A program made the position numbers and the translations under genes. The notes beneath the pieces were generated by a model. That model saw only the letters and a list, made by a program, of their open reading frames with translations, made no database searches and was not told the DNA's origin. From Zanthoxylum bungeanum (taxonomy: Eukaryota > Streptophyta > Magnoliopsida > Sapindales > Rutaceae), in assembly GCA_019454045.1 (NCBI GenBank), contig SKCR01038117.1:310001-374000 (forward strand): DNA of 64,000 nucleotides. The letters run 5' to 3'. Shown here piece by piece: positions 11,301-21,398 of this stretch. The first letter of the stretch is position 1. Each line of letters opens with the position of its first letter.

Positions 11301-12280
11301 GAACGGGACCAGACCTGATGCATGATAGATGACACAACATATACATAGATAAGAAAATCCACAATGTAGGACCCCGTGTGCCCGATTGAACTCATACCCA
11401 TTCAATCGAGTGTACCTCGTCCGGCGCGATAAAACATCGTGGTAAAGGTAGCATTTAAGCATTTTCCCTCGAATAGAGGACATTGAATCCACCTTAGTTA
11501 GCCCATGTGCGCAATAATGCAATGCATGCGTTAAGAAAGCAACGATGTGGAACTCCATATGTCCGATTAAACATATCCCACATTCAATCAAACATACTTC
11601 ATCCGGCGCGGCAAAACATCGTGGTAAAGGTAGCCCTTTAGGCATTTTCCCTCGAATAGAAGACCTTGAATCCACCCTAGTTTGCCTATGCGCACAAGAA
11701 TGCAATGCATGCATAAATAAAGCAACGATATGCAAAGGGTAAATGACATAATAAAAGGCGCGACAAAACATCGTGGTAAAGGTAGCCTTCAGGCATTTCC
11801 CTCGAATAGAGGACCTTTAATCCACCCTAGTTAGCCCATGCGCATTATGTTACCGTGCATATAAAATAAAGACAACAATAATATAGGACCTCGTATGCTC
11901 GATTAAACACATCTCACATTCAATCAAACATACTCCGTCCGGCGCGACAAAGTATTGTCGTAAAGGTAGCATTTTGGACTTTTCTTCCCTCAAATAGAGA
12001 ACCTTTAGAATAACATACTAAGCCCATGCGCACTACATCATCAATACACAAACAAATAACGTGCAGAAAGTAAAGTGAAATATAAAATACTGATAATAAA
12101 CAATCAAGATAAAATGAAACGAGATATGTGTCGTTTGCTCAAGTGGTACGTGGGGTTGTATCCCAAGTACAGACTGCACTACCGTCCATTCGGATTCGGC
12201 TACAGAATTTACGTTTGGGTTTCCATCCTATATATCGCAAGAGACGACACATTTCCCATTCATTCAAGGGTCACAACACA
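8390..12280 (-). repeat. Higher-order tandem repeat inside the Tat-2 LTR, ~1.24 kb unit
   Basis: Composite unit: conserved ~100 bp block, cluster of ~120 bp GTTCGAAC-rich repeats, then cluster of repeats with ggcgcgg.aaaacatcgtggtaaaggtagc. The string gagatatgtgtcgtttgctcaag marks successive units at about 9643, 10886 and 12121, spacings of about 1243 and 1235 bp. The first cluster (8390-9640) lacks the leading block. The units look very alike by eye, so amplification is recent relative to family divergence. Confidence 0.8.
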
Positions 12281-12868
12281 CATCCACAAGCGACTCTCAT
12301 GTGAAGAAAATGAATAAAACAATTAAGAGATGAATAAAAATGAATAATAGAAGTGTCCTCAGGTCTAACCTTTTAAATCGCCTCTCGGACGTACGGTACA
12401 CGATCGTCGGAAGGGTTAATGCTCCGCAACTCCTCCGGTTCACTGGTCCACTGCTTCCTTTCGTTGTTTCGTTGTTTGGACCGCTGTCTTTACTCCGTTT
12501 CGCTGTTGTTTTTGCTGTTTTTATTTTTTTCACTATTTTTGTTGATTAGGGGGGGCTGTTTTGTGCAGTAATCTTAAGGGTTTTAAAGTGTAGTTTTTTG
12601 TTCAATGTTTTTTGGTGATTTAGGCTACTGTTTTAAGGTATTTGGGCTGCTATTTTTCGGTGGATATAGGGGTTATTTTAAGGGTGATATGCGGCTGTTT
12701 TTGACTTGTTGATGTGCGGCTGAACTGGTTTTGATGGTGGTTTGGTTGGACGGCAATGTAAGAGATTTTTTGAATGCTTGGAGGTTTCTTGTGAATGTTA
12801 TATGTGAATGGACCAAGAGTTTTTTTGTGTGAATGAGCTAGGGGTTCTAAGGGTTGGATTTGGGTTTC

Positions 12869-12876
12869 TTTTATAA
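12869..12876 (-). promoter_or_regulatory. Probable TATA box of Tat-2 LTR
   Basis: Minus-strand TATAAAAG about 530 bp inside the LTR 5' end, at the position equivalent to the Tat-3 TATAAAAAG. Confidence 0.5.
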
Positions 12877-13416
12877 GCAAAAGGGTAGGGTGAATCCATG
12901 TTTGAAAAGGAATAAGATTTGTGTATTAAAGAGATGCCATTTAATTAGTGTCACAAAAGGAAAAAAAAAATTAATTTGGTATATGATTTGTTTTGTTTAG
13001 GTAAGTGGATTTGTTATTTTAGTAGGTGATTATTTAGATTTTATTTGATTTATTTAATTTAGGAAGGATATTATTTTGTGACATGTTTTAAATGTTTTAA
13101 TTATTTTTGGGTGGGTTTGGGTGGGCTAATTGGGCTTGGGCATGAGGCTAGCAGTAAAACCAGAAGTACCGACACCGTTCGAACACTGATTCGAACGCTG
13201 CATGAACGCCCGCAATCTGCTTGACGTTCGAACGTGTTCACGAACACAGCACGAACGAAAGCAGTGAACATGCAAATTGAATCCGATGATATACTTATTC
13301 TGAATTTCCCCTTCTGACATTTGTTTCCCGCGACTTCCGTGACTTAAAAGTTAGTGTCTCCAAATGAGACTCATCATAGGGACTTACATGCAAAATGCAG
13401 TGTCTATAGTAGGGTA

Positions 13417-15612
13417 TGTTGGTATTCAACGAATGAATTGGATGATGATGTTGGAATCGAGAAATGTAAGACATTGTTTGGTTAAATGAGTTACGTGTGT
13501 GCGTATAAATGTAGTAACCGATTTCCCTCGCGCAGCGAAAGCGACTTTGACACTGGGATCGACCTTGAAAAATTTTCTGCCCTCTCCTTATGAATGCCAA
13601 ATCTGAACAGCCCATAGAGACTTATTTTTATTTTATTTTGACTATTTTCTAGTCCCGGAACAGCCACCAAATAACCCCCAAACAACAGTTTAGATCTAAA
13701 CCGTTTAACACACAATATGCGCGCACAACTCACCCAAAACAGCCCATCTTTTGCGTGTGCAATAGCAGTATTTCAGGTCCAAATTTTTTTCACCAAAACA
13801 CACCTATGTATTCCCAATTTTTTTTTGGACAAAATACAAAATAAAAACTCCTCAAATTCAAGCAACAAGAGGCGGCAGTGAGCAAATTTTTCTGCTTACT
13901 ACCGTATGTTTGTAAAGAATAGGATGAAGAAATTTTGTTCCAACTCCAAATGGTCTTCCATGCTATATCTCGCAACCAACAAAAAAAGAGTGAACTTCAA
14001 TCACTGAAACAATCTCTAAACACTTTAGAGATCAAGATTATATTGTCACACACTAAGTTTTCTTTTGTTCTTCTTGTGTTTTTCTTTCAACACTTGAGAG
14101 AAAAATATGAACAAGGTGGCTAAGGTTTTTTCAAGTGTGAGTTAGCAAAAAGAAAATTCCAATTTATTTTTTATACTTATGGTTTTTGTTTGTGAAAAAT
14201 CAAAGCAAAAAATCGTTCCTCTCCATCACCTAGATTCGGCCAACCCACCAATTTTGTAACAATAAATTTTGTTAAATATCATCATAATGACATTAAAGTG
14301 TTACTAAATAAAAAAATATGTAATTACCATTTATGAAAAATTAAATTTTAAAATCCTTTATTTCCATAAGTGACATTTTAAATAATTTAATATTTACAAT
14401 AAATTAAATGAATATTTCATAATCATTTTTAATAAAAACCTTATATTAAATCTAATATAAAGTTACATGTGTGACAAATATATTATTAATTCCATTGATA
14501 ATAATATATAAATATGTGAGTATATAATTGGAATATCCAATTATATTTAATTTGCTACAGTATATCGAGCTAGCACGGGGACCAAATGGACCTACAGTTC
14601 CGAGCTCCAATAATCCCAGAATATTAATTAAACTATTAATTAAATATTCTGAATTATTAACTTTAAGTTATTCCACTAAAAACCCAAAGCTGCACTCTCA
14701 TTTCCATAAATAAATAATATAAGCCAACTACGTCGGTATCCATCAATATAGTCATTACATACGGATTGGCCCTTCACGAGTATCTCATAATTAGAGTTGG
14801 GTTATAATGTCATACCCCTATAATTATTTTTACCTTAAGTAACATCGATTCTCTAATGAACGATTTATTCATAACCATTATGAATATTAATCTTTCTATT
14901 CATAATAGAAAGACTTGAGCGCTCTAATCATTCAAGTACCGATAAACTTTTAAGGAAGATACTCTTCTACATCTCGCAAGAATGAGTGAACTCCGTGTTT
15001 ATGTAAAAATTCCTCAGCTACACACCAAGCCATGTTCCCAGAGGACGTAGCTATTGGTCAGGATTGCTACACCAACCTCACATTTGTATATCAATAGACA
15101 TAGCCTACCATGCATGAGTTCCTATTATACTTAGGATTTATATCAATTCATATATAACCATCTAGTAGATTGAAATGAATTTCTTTATTTTAACGGATAT
15201 TATAAGAAACTCATTTCTTTATGGGTCCAGTATTATATTATCACATTATATAAGGTGCCTTCATTCTCATATCACCACTTGGACGATCTCGGATCAAGGT
15301 AACCATACAATTATAGAATGGACCGCAACAATAGATAAACCACAAACAAAGTACCATTTTTGTTTGTTCTCTATGGACTATTTTAGATTACTAACTTTAG
15401 ACTTAAATCCTCTTGTGTATGACACTCATACACTAACTCTGAAGGCACATAAGTAATCTATGGTAAAAAATATAATTTACAATATGCGATTTAAATCAAA
15501 ATATTTGATAAATGAATAATGCATTTATTTGATAAATTAATAATGCATATTTTATTTTATAATAAATAATTTCATTTATATTACATGAAGCTTTATGGTA
15601 TATATCCCAGCA
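13417..15612 (-). repeat. Cop-1 3' LTR, ~2.2 kb
   Basis: Minus strand starts TGCTGGGATATATACC right after a purine tract and ends ...AATACCAACA at 13417. It is AT-rich with no coding content that I can support. Only this one LTR of Cop-1 is in view, so its bounds rest on the TG...CA ends and the adjacent tract. Confidence 0.75.
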
Positions 15613-15623
15613 ATCTCCCACTT
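15613..15623 (-). promoter_or_regulatory. Cop-1 polypurine tract
   Basis: Minus-strand AAGTGGGAGAT directly precedes the LTR TGCTGG. This is the usual copia plus-strand primer motif and nearly the same as that of Cop-2 at 26894-26904. Confidence 0.8.
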
Positions 15624-15626
15624 GTA

Positions 15627-16320
15627 CTAGAGCAAATGAGTTATGTCACGTAATCCTAGACCCTCTATGTGACCTTCAAACACTTTAGTCGACAAAGTCT
15701 TTGTAAACGGATCAACCAGGTTCTCTGCGAATGTAATCTTCGTGACAAAAACGTATTCTCTCTGCACTATCTCCCTGATGAGATGATATTTTCTCTCTAT
15801 ATGTTTTCTCTTTTTGTGGCTTATTGGTTCTTTATAATTCACCATTGTACCACTATTATCACAATAAAGTGTGAGTGGTTTATCCATATCCGGAACAACT
15901 CCCAAATCTCCCATGAATTTTCAGAGCCAGACTGTTTCCTTAGCTGCTTCGCAAGAAGCTACATACTTAGCCTTCATGGTGGATTCAACAATATAAGATT
16001 ATTTTATGCTCCTCTACACAATGGCCTCACCATCTAGGGTAAACACTTATCCAGATGTTGATTTCCTAGAATCGATATTCGTCTGAAAATCAGAGTTTGT
16101 ATATCCCCTGAAGATCACATTATCACCAGAATATACAAGCATATAATTTCTCATTCTCTTAAGATATTTGAGAATGTGTTTCACAGCCACCCAATGATCT
16201 AATCCTGTGTTAAACTGAAACCTACTGACTACTCCCACTACAAAATAGATGTCTGATCTCGTGCATAACATAACATACATGAGACTATCAATTGCTGAGG
16301 CATATGAGATATGTCTCATT
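15627..16320 (-). pseudogene. pol: Cop-1 RNase H region of pol
   Basis: C-terminal domain of copia Pol, which would degrade RNA in the RNA:DNA hybrid. Visible pieces on the minus strand: HISYASAIDSLMYVMLCTRS, then WVAVKHILKYLKRMRNY and FRGYTNSDFQTNIDSRKSTSG, then LYCDNSGTMVNYKEP, KHIERKYHLIREIV and ENLVDPFTKTL. Asp of the YTDS motif has become Asn (YTNS). Frames break between 15914 and 16047. Confidence 0.85.
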
Positions 16321-17130
16321 TCCTCAACTCCCTAAGGTGTCTTAGGAGACTGTTCCTTTGAAAAATGAATTCCATGTTGGTAAGGCAAATTGCCTTTCTT
16401 GGAATTCTGCATCCCAAATCGCACAAGGATCTTGTCGATATAGCTAGTCTGAGACATACCTAACAGTCGTCTCTTGCTATCCCGAAGAATCTGGATCCCA
16501 AGTACGTAACTAGTATCTCCCAAATCTTTCATTTGGAATTACTTAACTAGCTAGGATTTCACGTCTGATAATATTTTTACATCATTTCCAATGAGTAATA
16601 TATCACCGACATACAAAATGAGAAAAACTATCTTTCCGTAAATGATGCACTTGTATACACAAGGCTCATCGACATTCTGCTCAAAATTATAAGACTTGAT
16701 CGTGGTATCAAATCTTATGTTCTAAGATCGAGATGTCTACTTAAGTTCATAAATGGACATTTGCAACTTGCAAATCTTTTGCTCTTGACCTTGGGTTATG
16801 AACCATATGGTTATACCATATAGATACACTTATCAAGATTTTCATTCAATAATGCAGTCTTGACGTCTATCTGCCAAATCTCATAGTCATAATATGCGAC
16901 AATAAAGAGAAGAATGTAGATGGATTTAAGCATAGGTACTGGCGAGAAAGTCTCCTCATAGTTTTAGCCTCTAGCCTAGCCTTGAAGGGTTGTACCTTCC
17001 TATCTGCTCCCTTATTCCTCTCGTAGATCCACTTGCAACCTATTGGTTTTACTCCATCATGTTGGTCTACAAGTTCATAGACTGAGTTAGAGTACATAGA
17101 CTTCATCTCGAGGTTCCTGGCTTTGAGTCA
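16321..17130 (-). pseudogene. pol: Cop-1 reverse transcriptase region of pol
   Basis: Recognisable copia RT pieces: SVYELVDQHDGVKPIGCKWI near 17080-17020, and KDLGDTSYVLGIQILRD with RRLLGMSQTSYIDKILVRFG (16532-16400). The catalytic box near 16602-16613 reads YVGD instead of YVDD, so a metal-binding Asp is lost. Several frameshifts and stops are present, so this is dead as written. Confidence 0.85.
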
Positions 17131-18361
17131 TTCCTCTTTATCAGATCATCTATTGCACTATAATAGGTCAATAGATCATCTATACCATCACTGGATGCGA
17201 TAACTTGTCCCTCTCTAACTCCTAGATAGCGATCATGTTGTCATACAACCCTCCAACTACGTCTAGGTGGCAGATCATTCTGACATATTTACATCTGACG
17301 CTCAGATGTTAAAGGTGCTATGTTTTTGTCAACTGTTGTTGATGATGGTGTGCTGGTCGAACCATCAAGTAACTCCTCAAGTAACACTTTACTTTGAGGT
17401 TTGAAATCCCTCATATAGTCTTCCTCAAGAAACATAGCATTTGTCAATACAAATATTTTATTATCTTCTGGACTATAAAAAAAGCACCCATAGTCTTCTT
17501 ATGATAGCCTACAAATAGGCACACCTGAGAACGTGGCTCAAACTTTGTAGTTTTATTCTTCAACACATGTGCTGGACACCCCCATATGTGGAAATATCAT
17601 AAACTAGCTTTACGACCACTCCATAACTCTAAAGGAGTCTTAGGAACATACTTAGAAGGAACTACATTAAGGATATACATTGATGTTTGCAATACATATT
17701 CCAGAATGAACTAGGCAGTGAACTATAACTAAACATAGATCTCATCATGTCTAGTAGGGTTCGATTTCTCCTCTTTATAATACCGTTCAGCTATGGTGTT
17801 CCAGGTACTGTGAGTTGGGATACTATCCCATGCTCAACCAAGAATTCCTCGAAAATACTATCAAGATATTCTCCTCCATCATCTGATCGTAGAGTTTTGA
17901 TCGTTTTACCTAATTGTTTCTCAACCCCAGCACGATACTCTTTGAACTTTTCAAAGGTATCTGATTATGCTTCATTAGGTAAACATACCTATATCTAAAA
18001 TAATGTCAATGAATGTGACGAAGTATTCATAACCTCCTCGGGATCTTACATTCATCGGTCCACAAACGTCTAAATGTATTAGCTTAAGTGGTTGACTGAC
18101 TTTTATACCTTTTTCAGTATAAGGTCTATTGGTCATCTTTCCTTCTAGACAAGATTCGTAGACTGGTAAGGTTCCAAGCTTTAACGGGTATAAAGTTTTG
18201 TTCTTTATCAACCTATCTATCCGATTAAGACTAATATGACCAAGTCTAAGATGACACATATATGTGTCATTATGATAAATCTTTTGCCATTTTATTTTAA
18301 GTTTTTCAACCTTAAACATTTCAGTGTTGAGAAGTGAATTATGTGTTAACGACCTTAACAC
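17131..18361 (-). pseudogene. pol: Cop-1 integrase region of pol
   Basis: The pre-integrase zinc motif and start of the integrase core are clear at 18361-17975: HLRLGHISLNRIDRLI, ESCLEGKM, then LIHLDVCGPMNVRSRGGYEY, where the first catalytic Asp is in LDVCGP. The rest to about 17131 is present only as short, frame-broken matches. The order integrase before RT is what defines copia. Confidence 0.82.
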
Positions 18362-19435
18362 ATATAAATTATTTTCTGAATTTCATGTGTATATTGTTAA
18401 TCCATTTCTAGCAATAATAACCAAATTATTATTAAACGAAATTGAAAAACTGTCACCCAAAAGTTTAGAGATAGAAATAAAATTCTTGTGAAAATGAGGA
18501 ATAAATAACACATTGTTTAAATGTAAATAACTATTGTTCGAAAAATTTAAACTTGAAACTACCACTGCTCTTGCTGAAACATCATCCATTGTCCTGACCC
18601 TCATGGTATAGTTACCTTTAGCAAGGTCCCTCCATCATTCAAGTAGCTGCAAATAAGAACAGACATGGTTAGTGGCTCCAGATTCAATAATCCATGCAGA
18701 TTTATCATCCTCCACTAATAAAGACTCAATTACAAGTAAATCATATTTACACGTGGCATTTTCCTCCTTCAGCTCTGCAAGGTATTTTGGACAGTTCATT
18801 TTCCAATGTCTATCTTTGTTGCAATGGAAACACTTTCCTTTGGGTTTGGCATCATTGGAGCTTCTCTAGTTCTTCTTCATGGACTTTACATTGGCCTTCC
18901 CAGTGTCTTTCTACTTGTTCTTTGCAGATTTAGAAGATTCGGAAATATTTGTCTCTCCACTGGGCTTACGAGGATCCACCAGTATAGACTCATAATGGGT
19001 GAGCATATTAAACAGCTGAGTCAAAGTAAAAGTCAACTTGTTCATAATATAGTTATTTTTAAACTACATGAAACTATTTGGAAGAGTTTCCATGATCATG
19101 GTCACCTAACTACGTTCATCAATACGAGCTTTATGAGTTTCGGCCGTGTTGAGATAGGTCATAATCCTCATGATATGCTATCGGACGGATGTCCCCTCCT
19201 TCATCCCTACGGTCATCGCTGAGACCATAGCTTCATGATGTTGCCGCTCTGAAGACTGCCCGAACATGCCTTGTAATGACTGCATCATCAAAGATTTTGT
19301 AGCTATTGGCTCATGTTTTGCAGCAAGAACCCCGGACATTTTTGCTAGCAAGTAACATCAGGATTTCTCATTGGCCACGACCCATTTCTAGTAGGCATCA
19401 CGCATAGCTGGCATAAATTTCTTGTTGGCTTGGGA
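18362..19435 (-). pseudogene. gag-pro: Cop-1 gag (C-terminal part) and protease
   Basis: From 19435 down: remnant of the Gag helical domain with stops (YLLAKMSGVLAAKHEP, TKSLMMQSLQGMFGQSSE). Then comes a zinc knuckle at 18791-18832 with intact spacing C-X2-C-X4-H-X4-C (CFHCNKDRHWKMNC). The protease active site near 18678-18686 reads ESGATNHVC, with Asp replaced by Glu. The downstream protease region is SYLHLNNVLFIPHFHKNFIS at 18604-18383. The first 42 codons of this gag are at 63428-63553 on the far side of Cop-2. Confidence 0.85.
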
Positions 19436-19440
19436 GGACA
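19436..19440. repeat. Target-site duplication of Cop-2, GGACA (partner 63423-63427)
   Basis: GGACA directly precedes Cop-2 TGTTGGAA at 19441 and directly follows its last ACCCAACA at 63422. The sequences beyond both copies join into one Cop-1 gag reading, which confirms the pair. Confidence 0.93.
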
Positions 19441-21386
19441 TGTTGGAAAATTATGACCCATAACATCACTATTTGTACAGAACATGGCGTTGTTGTACAA
19501 ATTAACTATGTGGCAAAGGAAATTGCTCTTTTATCATTTGTAATTGGATTACCAAGATACATAAATGATAAAAGTCCATATGATTAGTACTGGATTAATA
19601 AGATATGATACAATATTAATCCACTAAGGTTTAATCATTAAATATCCATAGTCGTAGTATTATCGAGACTTGACATCGATAATGCAGAATAGACTAGTAT
19701 TGCACTTGTGCGTGTTGTGAGAGCATAACGACATAGTTCTCATATATTTAAGTATTGGATACTTATGCAAGTGTGATAGGAGGTTGTGTTCACCGATGGT
19801 ACAGGAACAGCTTCGCTCTGGATAGACCCCTCAGAATCCCATTGGTAGTATGACTATGTGTCTATGGGAATCCGAATCAGGGTAGATGTATTTGGTCTTA
19901 ACCTGAGACTTGCATCGCTAATACTTGCGACAATCAGTATACTTTGGTTTTGGTCGTCCGAGGCTTTAATAGGTTCCGTGTATGCCTCTTCTGGGTATAC
20001 TGAGAATCGTAGTGTATTGGGTGTGATGTCAAGATGGAAGTATCACTCCAGTCATATGGAGATAATGATCACTCAGGATACGGAACTAGTACTCTTAAGT
20101 ACTGCAGTCATCGAGATAATATGACTAGGTCATGATTATCTGATTATAGAGACTAGTTACTAGAGATCCGATATATGCTTCGTACAGAGCAGACACAATT
20201 ACAGCCCTAGGGCTAGCATGTGATATCGATACTGGATCGCAATACGTAATACTATGTATACTACGACTGACATAGATTATATATTCCTTAAAGAATATTT
20301 CTGGAGAATTGGGTAGGCACAATGCTTTGCTAGAAGCCAACCATGTCTTGTAAATTGGTAAGAACATGGTACTGGGTATGCACGTGTTTGGATAGTCCGA
20401 CGACCGGATTTACTGCCAACATATCCAGGGATCTCATGGGTCGCTTCCCGAAGATTCACCGATGACGTATGACTCAAACATAATTAATCTGAGATTAATT
20501 ATAAGAGAGAGAAAATTATTCTAGGATTAATTGCAGAAAGATTTTATCTGGGATAAAATTCAATTAATAGAGAGAGAACGATTAATTTAGAATTCATCGA
20601 TTAAATAATATATTCGATATTTTAAATGAAATTAGATTTCATAACGAAATTAAAATTGGATTTTAATTCGGGCGAACGAATTAATTTAGAATTAATTCGC
20701 GAGCGACTTTAATAGTAATTTTGCTAGGCATAATTATTTAATTAAATTTGATTTAATTAAGTCGTAACGAAAATTTGTTAATTCGGAATTAACAAACCTG
20801 AGCCCGGAATGTGTTTGCAGGCCCACTCGGATTTTGAATTAAAGTGGGGCCCACAACAAGTCACATCATTAGTCAAATACTTAGCTTTTGTTTGATGGAA
20901 GTTAGTAGAGATTTTTGAAGTTAACTTGTTAAAAACATTACCTTGATTTGTGATAGACTTTTACCAAACTTGGATTTGGTATATGTCTTTTAATTTTTTG
21001 AAAATTAAAAACAAGTCAACACAACACATTTTCTCTCTTTTTTCCTTGCAAAATTGTGACTCTCTCCCTCTCTCATTGCTTCTCACTTTGCCGAGAGTGA
21101 TAAGAAGATTTGAGGAATTTTGTTGCAAAAATTCTTAAGTGCTAACACACAAAGGATCATACTTAGGTGATAGGGAAACATCCATTGAGTTTGGAATTCA
21201 AAAAGAGGAGGTTGGAGCTCAACAGACATTCAAAGAGGAGCTTGGAGCAACTTCAAAGGAGCAAAATTTTTTGTTATCTCCACATCATACTTAGCCGATC
21301 AAAGTGATTATTTTCCGCTACTTCTTTGCGTATTCACTCATGTTTTATGCTTAATGATCTTGGATTTGTTCTTAGAGAACCCAACA
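19441..21386 (+). repeat. Cop-2 5' LTR, 1946 bp
   Basis: Ends TGTTGGAAAATTATGACCC and GAACCCAACA. Aligns with 26905-27726 plus 62299-63422 and with the Cop-3 LTR at 53036-55054. Contains an AT-rich palindrome cluster at 20470-20795 and a pyrimidine-rich stretch near 21030-21080. Confidence 0.92.
20470..20795 (+). promoter_or_regulatory. AT-rich palindrome cluster in Cop-2 LTR
   Basis: Contains CGAATTAATT-TAG-AATTAATTCG at 20677-20699 (10 bp arms, 3 nt loop), GTTAATT-CGG-AATTAAC at 20777-20793 and several looser ones. The 23 bp palindrome is unchanged in the other half-LTR (62713-62735) and in Cop-3 (54252-54274). The role is unknown: protein binding sites or RNA structure. Confidence 0.5.
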
Positions 21387-21387
21387 A

Positions 21388-21398
21388 TGGTATCAGAG
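21388..21398 (+). promoter_or_regulatory. Cop-2 primer binding site, tRNA-iMet
   Basis: TGGTATCAGAG starts two bases after the LTR end; complementary to the 3' end of plant initiator tRNA-Met, the standard copia primer. Confidence 0.9.

Larger units (their letters stand above)
5083..13408 (-). mobile_element. Tat-2: Ogre-like element, 5' LTR plus gag-only interior, interrupted by Tat-1
   Basis: On the minus strand: 5' LTR 13408-7729, primer site, leader, gag 6583-5252, a short remnant to 5083, then the Tat-1 LTR. The protease region that follows gag in Tat-3 is missing. The remnant resembles the acidic spacer after protease in Tat-3 (near 48010-48055), so an internal deletion removed protease before or after Tat-1 arrived. 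Any pol genes and 3' LTR would lie left of the window. Confidence 0.75.
7729..13408 (-). repeat. Tat-2 5' LTR, 5680 bp, expanded
   Basis: Ends TGTAGGACAC (7729) and ...GCAGTGTCTATA (13408; CCTACA in other copies). It is nearly three times the Tat-3 LTR. The extra length comes from repeats at 8390-12280. The hairpin is at 7834-7849 and the TATA box at 12869-12876. The long ORF at 8408-9319 is a translation of repeats, not a gene. Confidence 0.85.
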
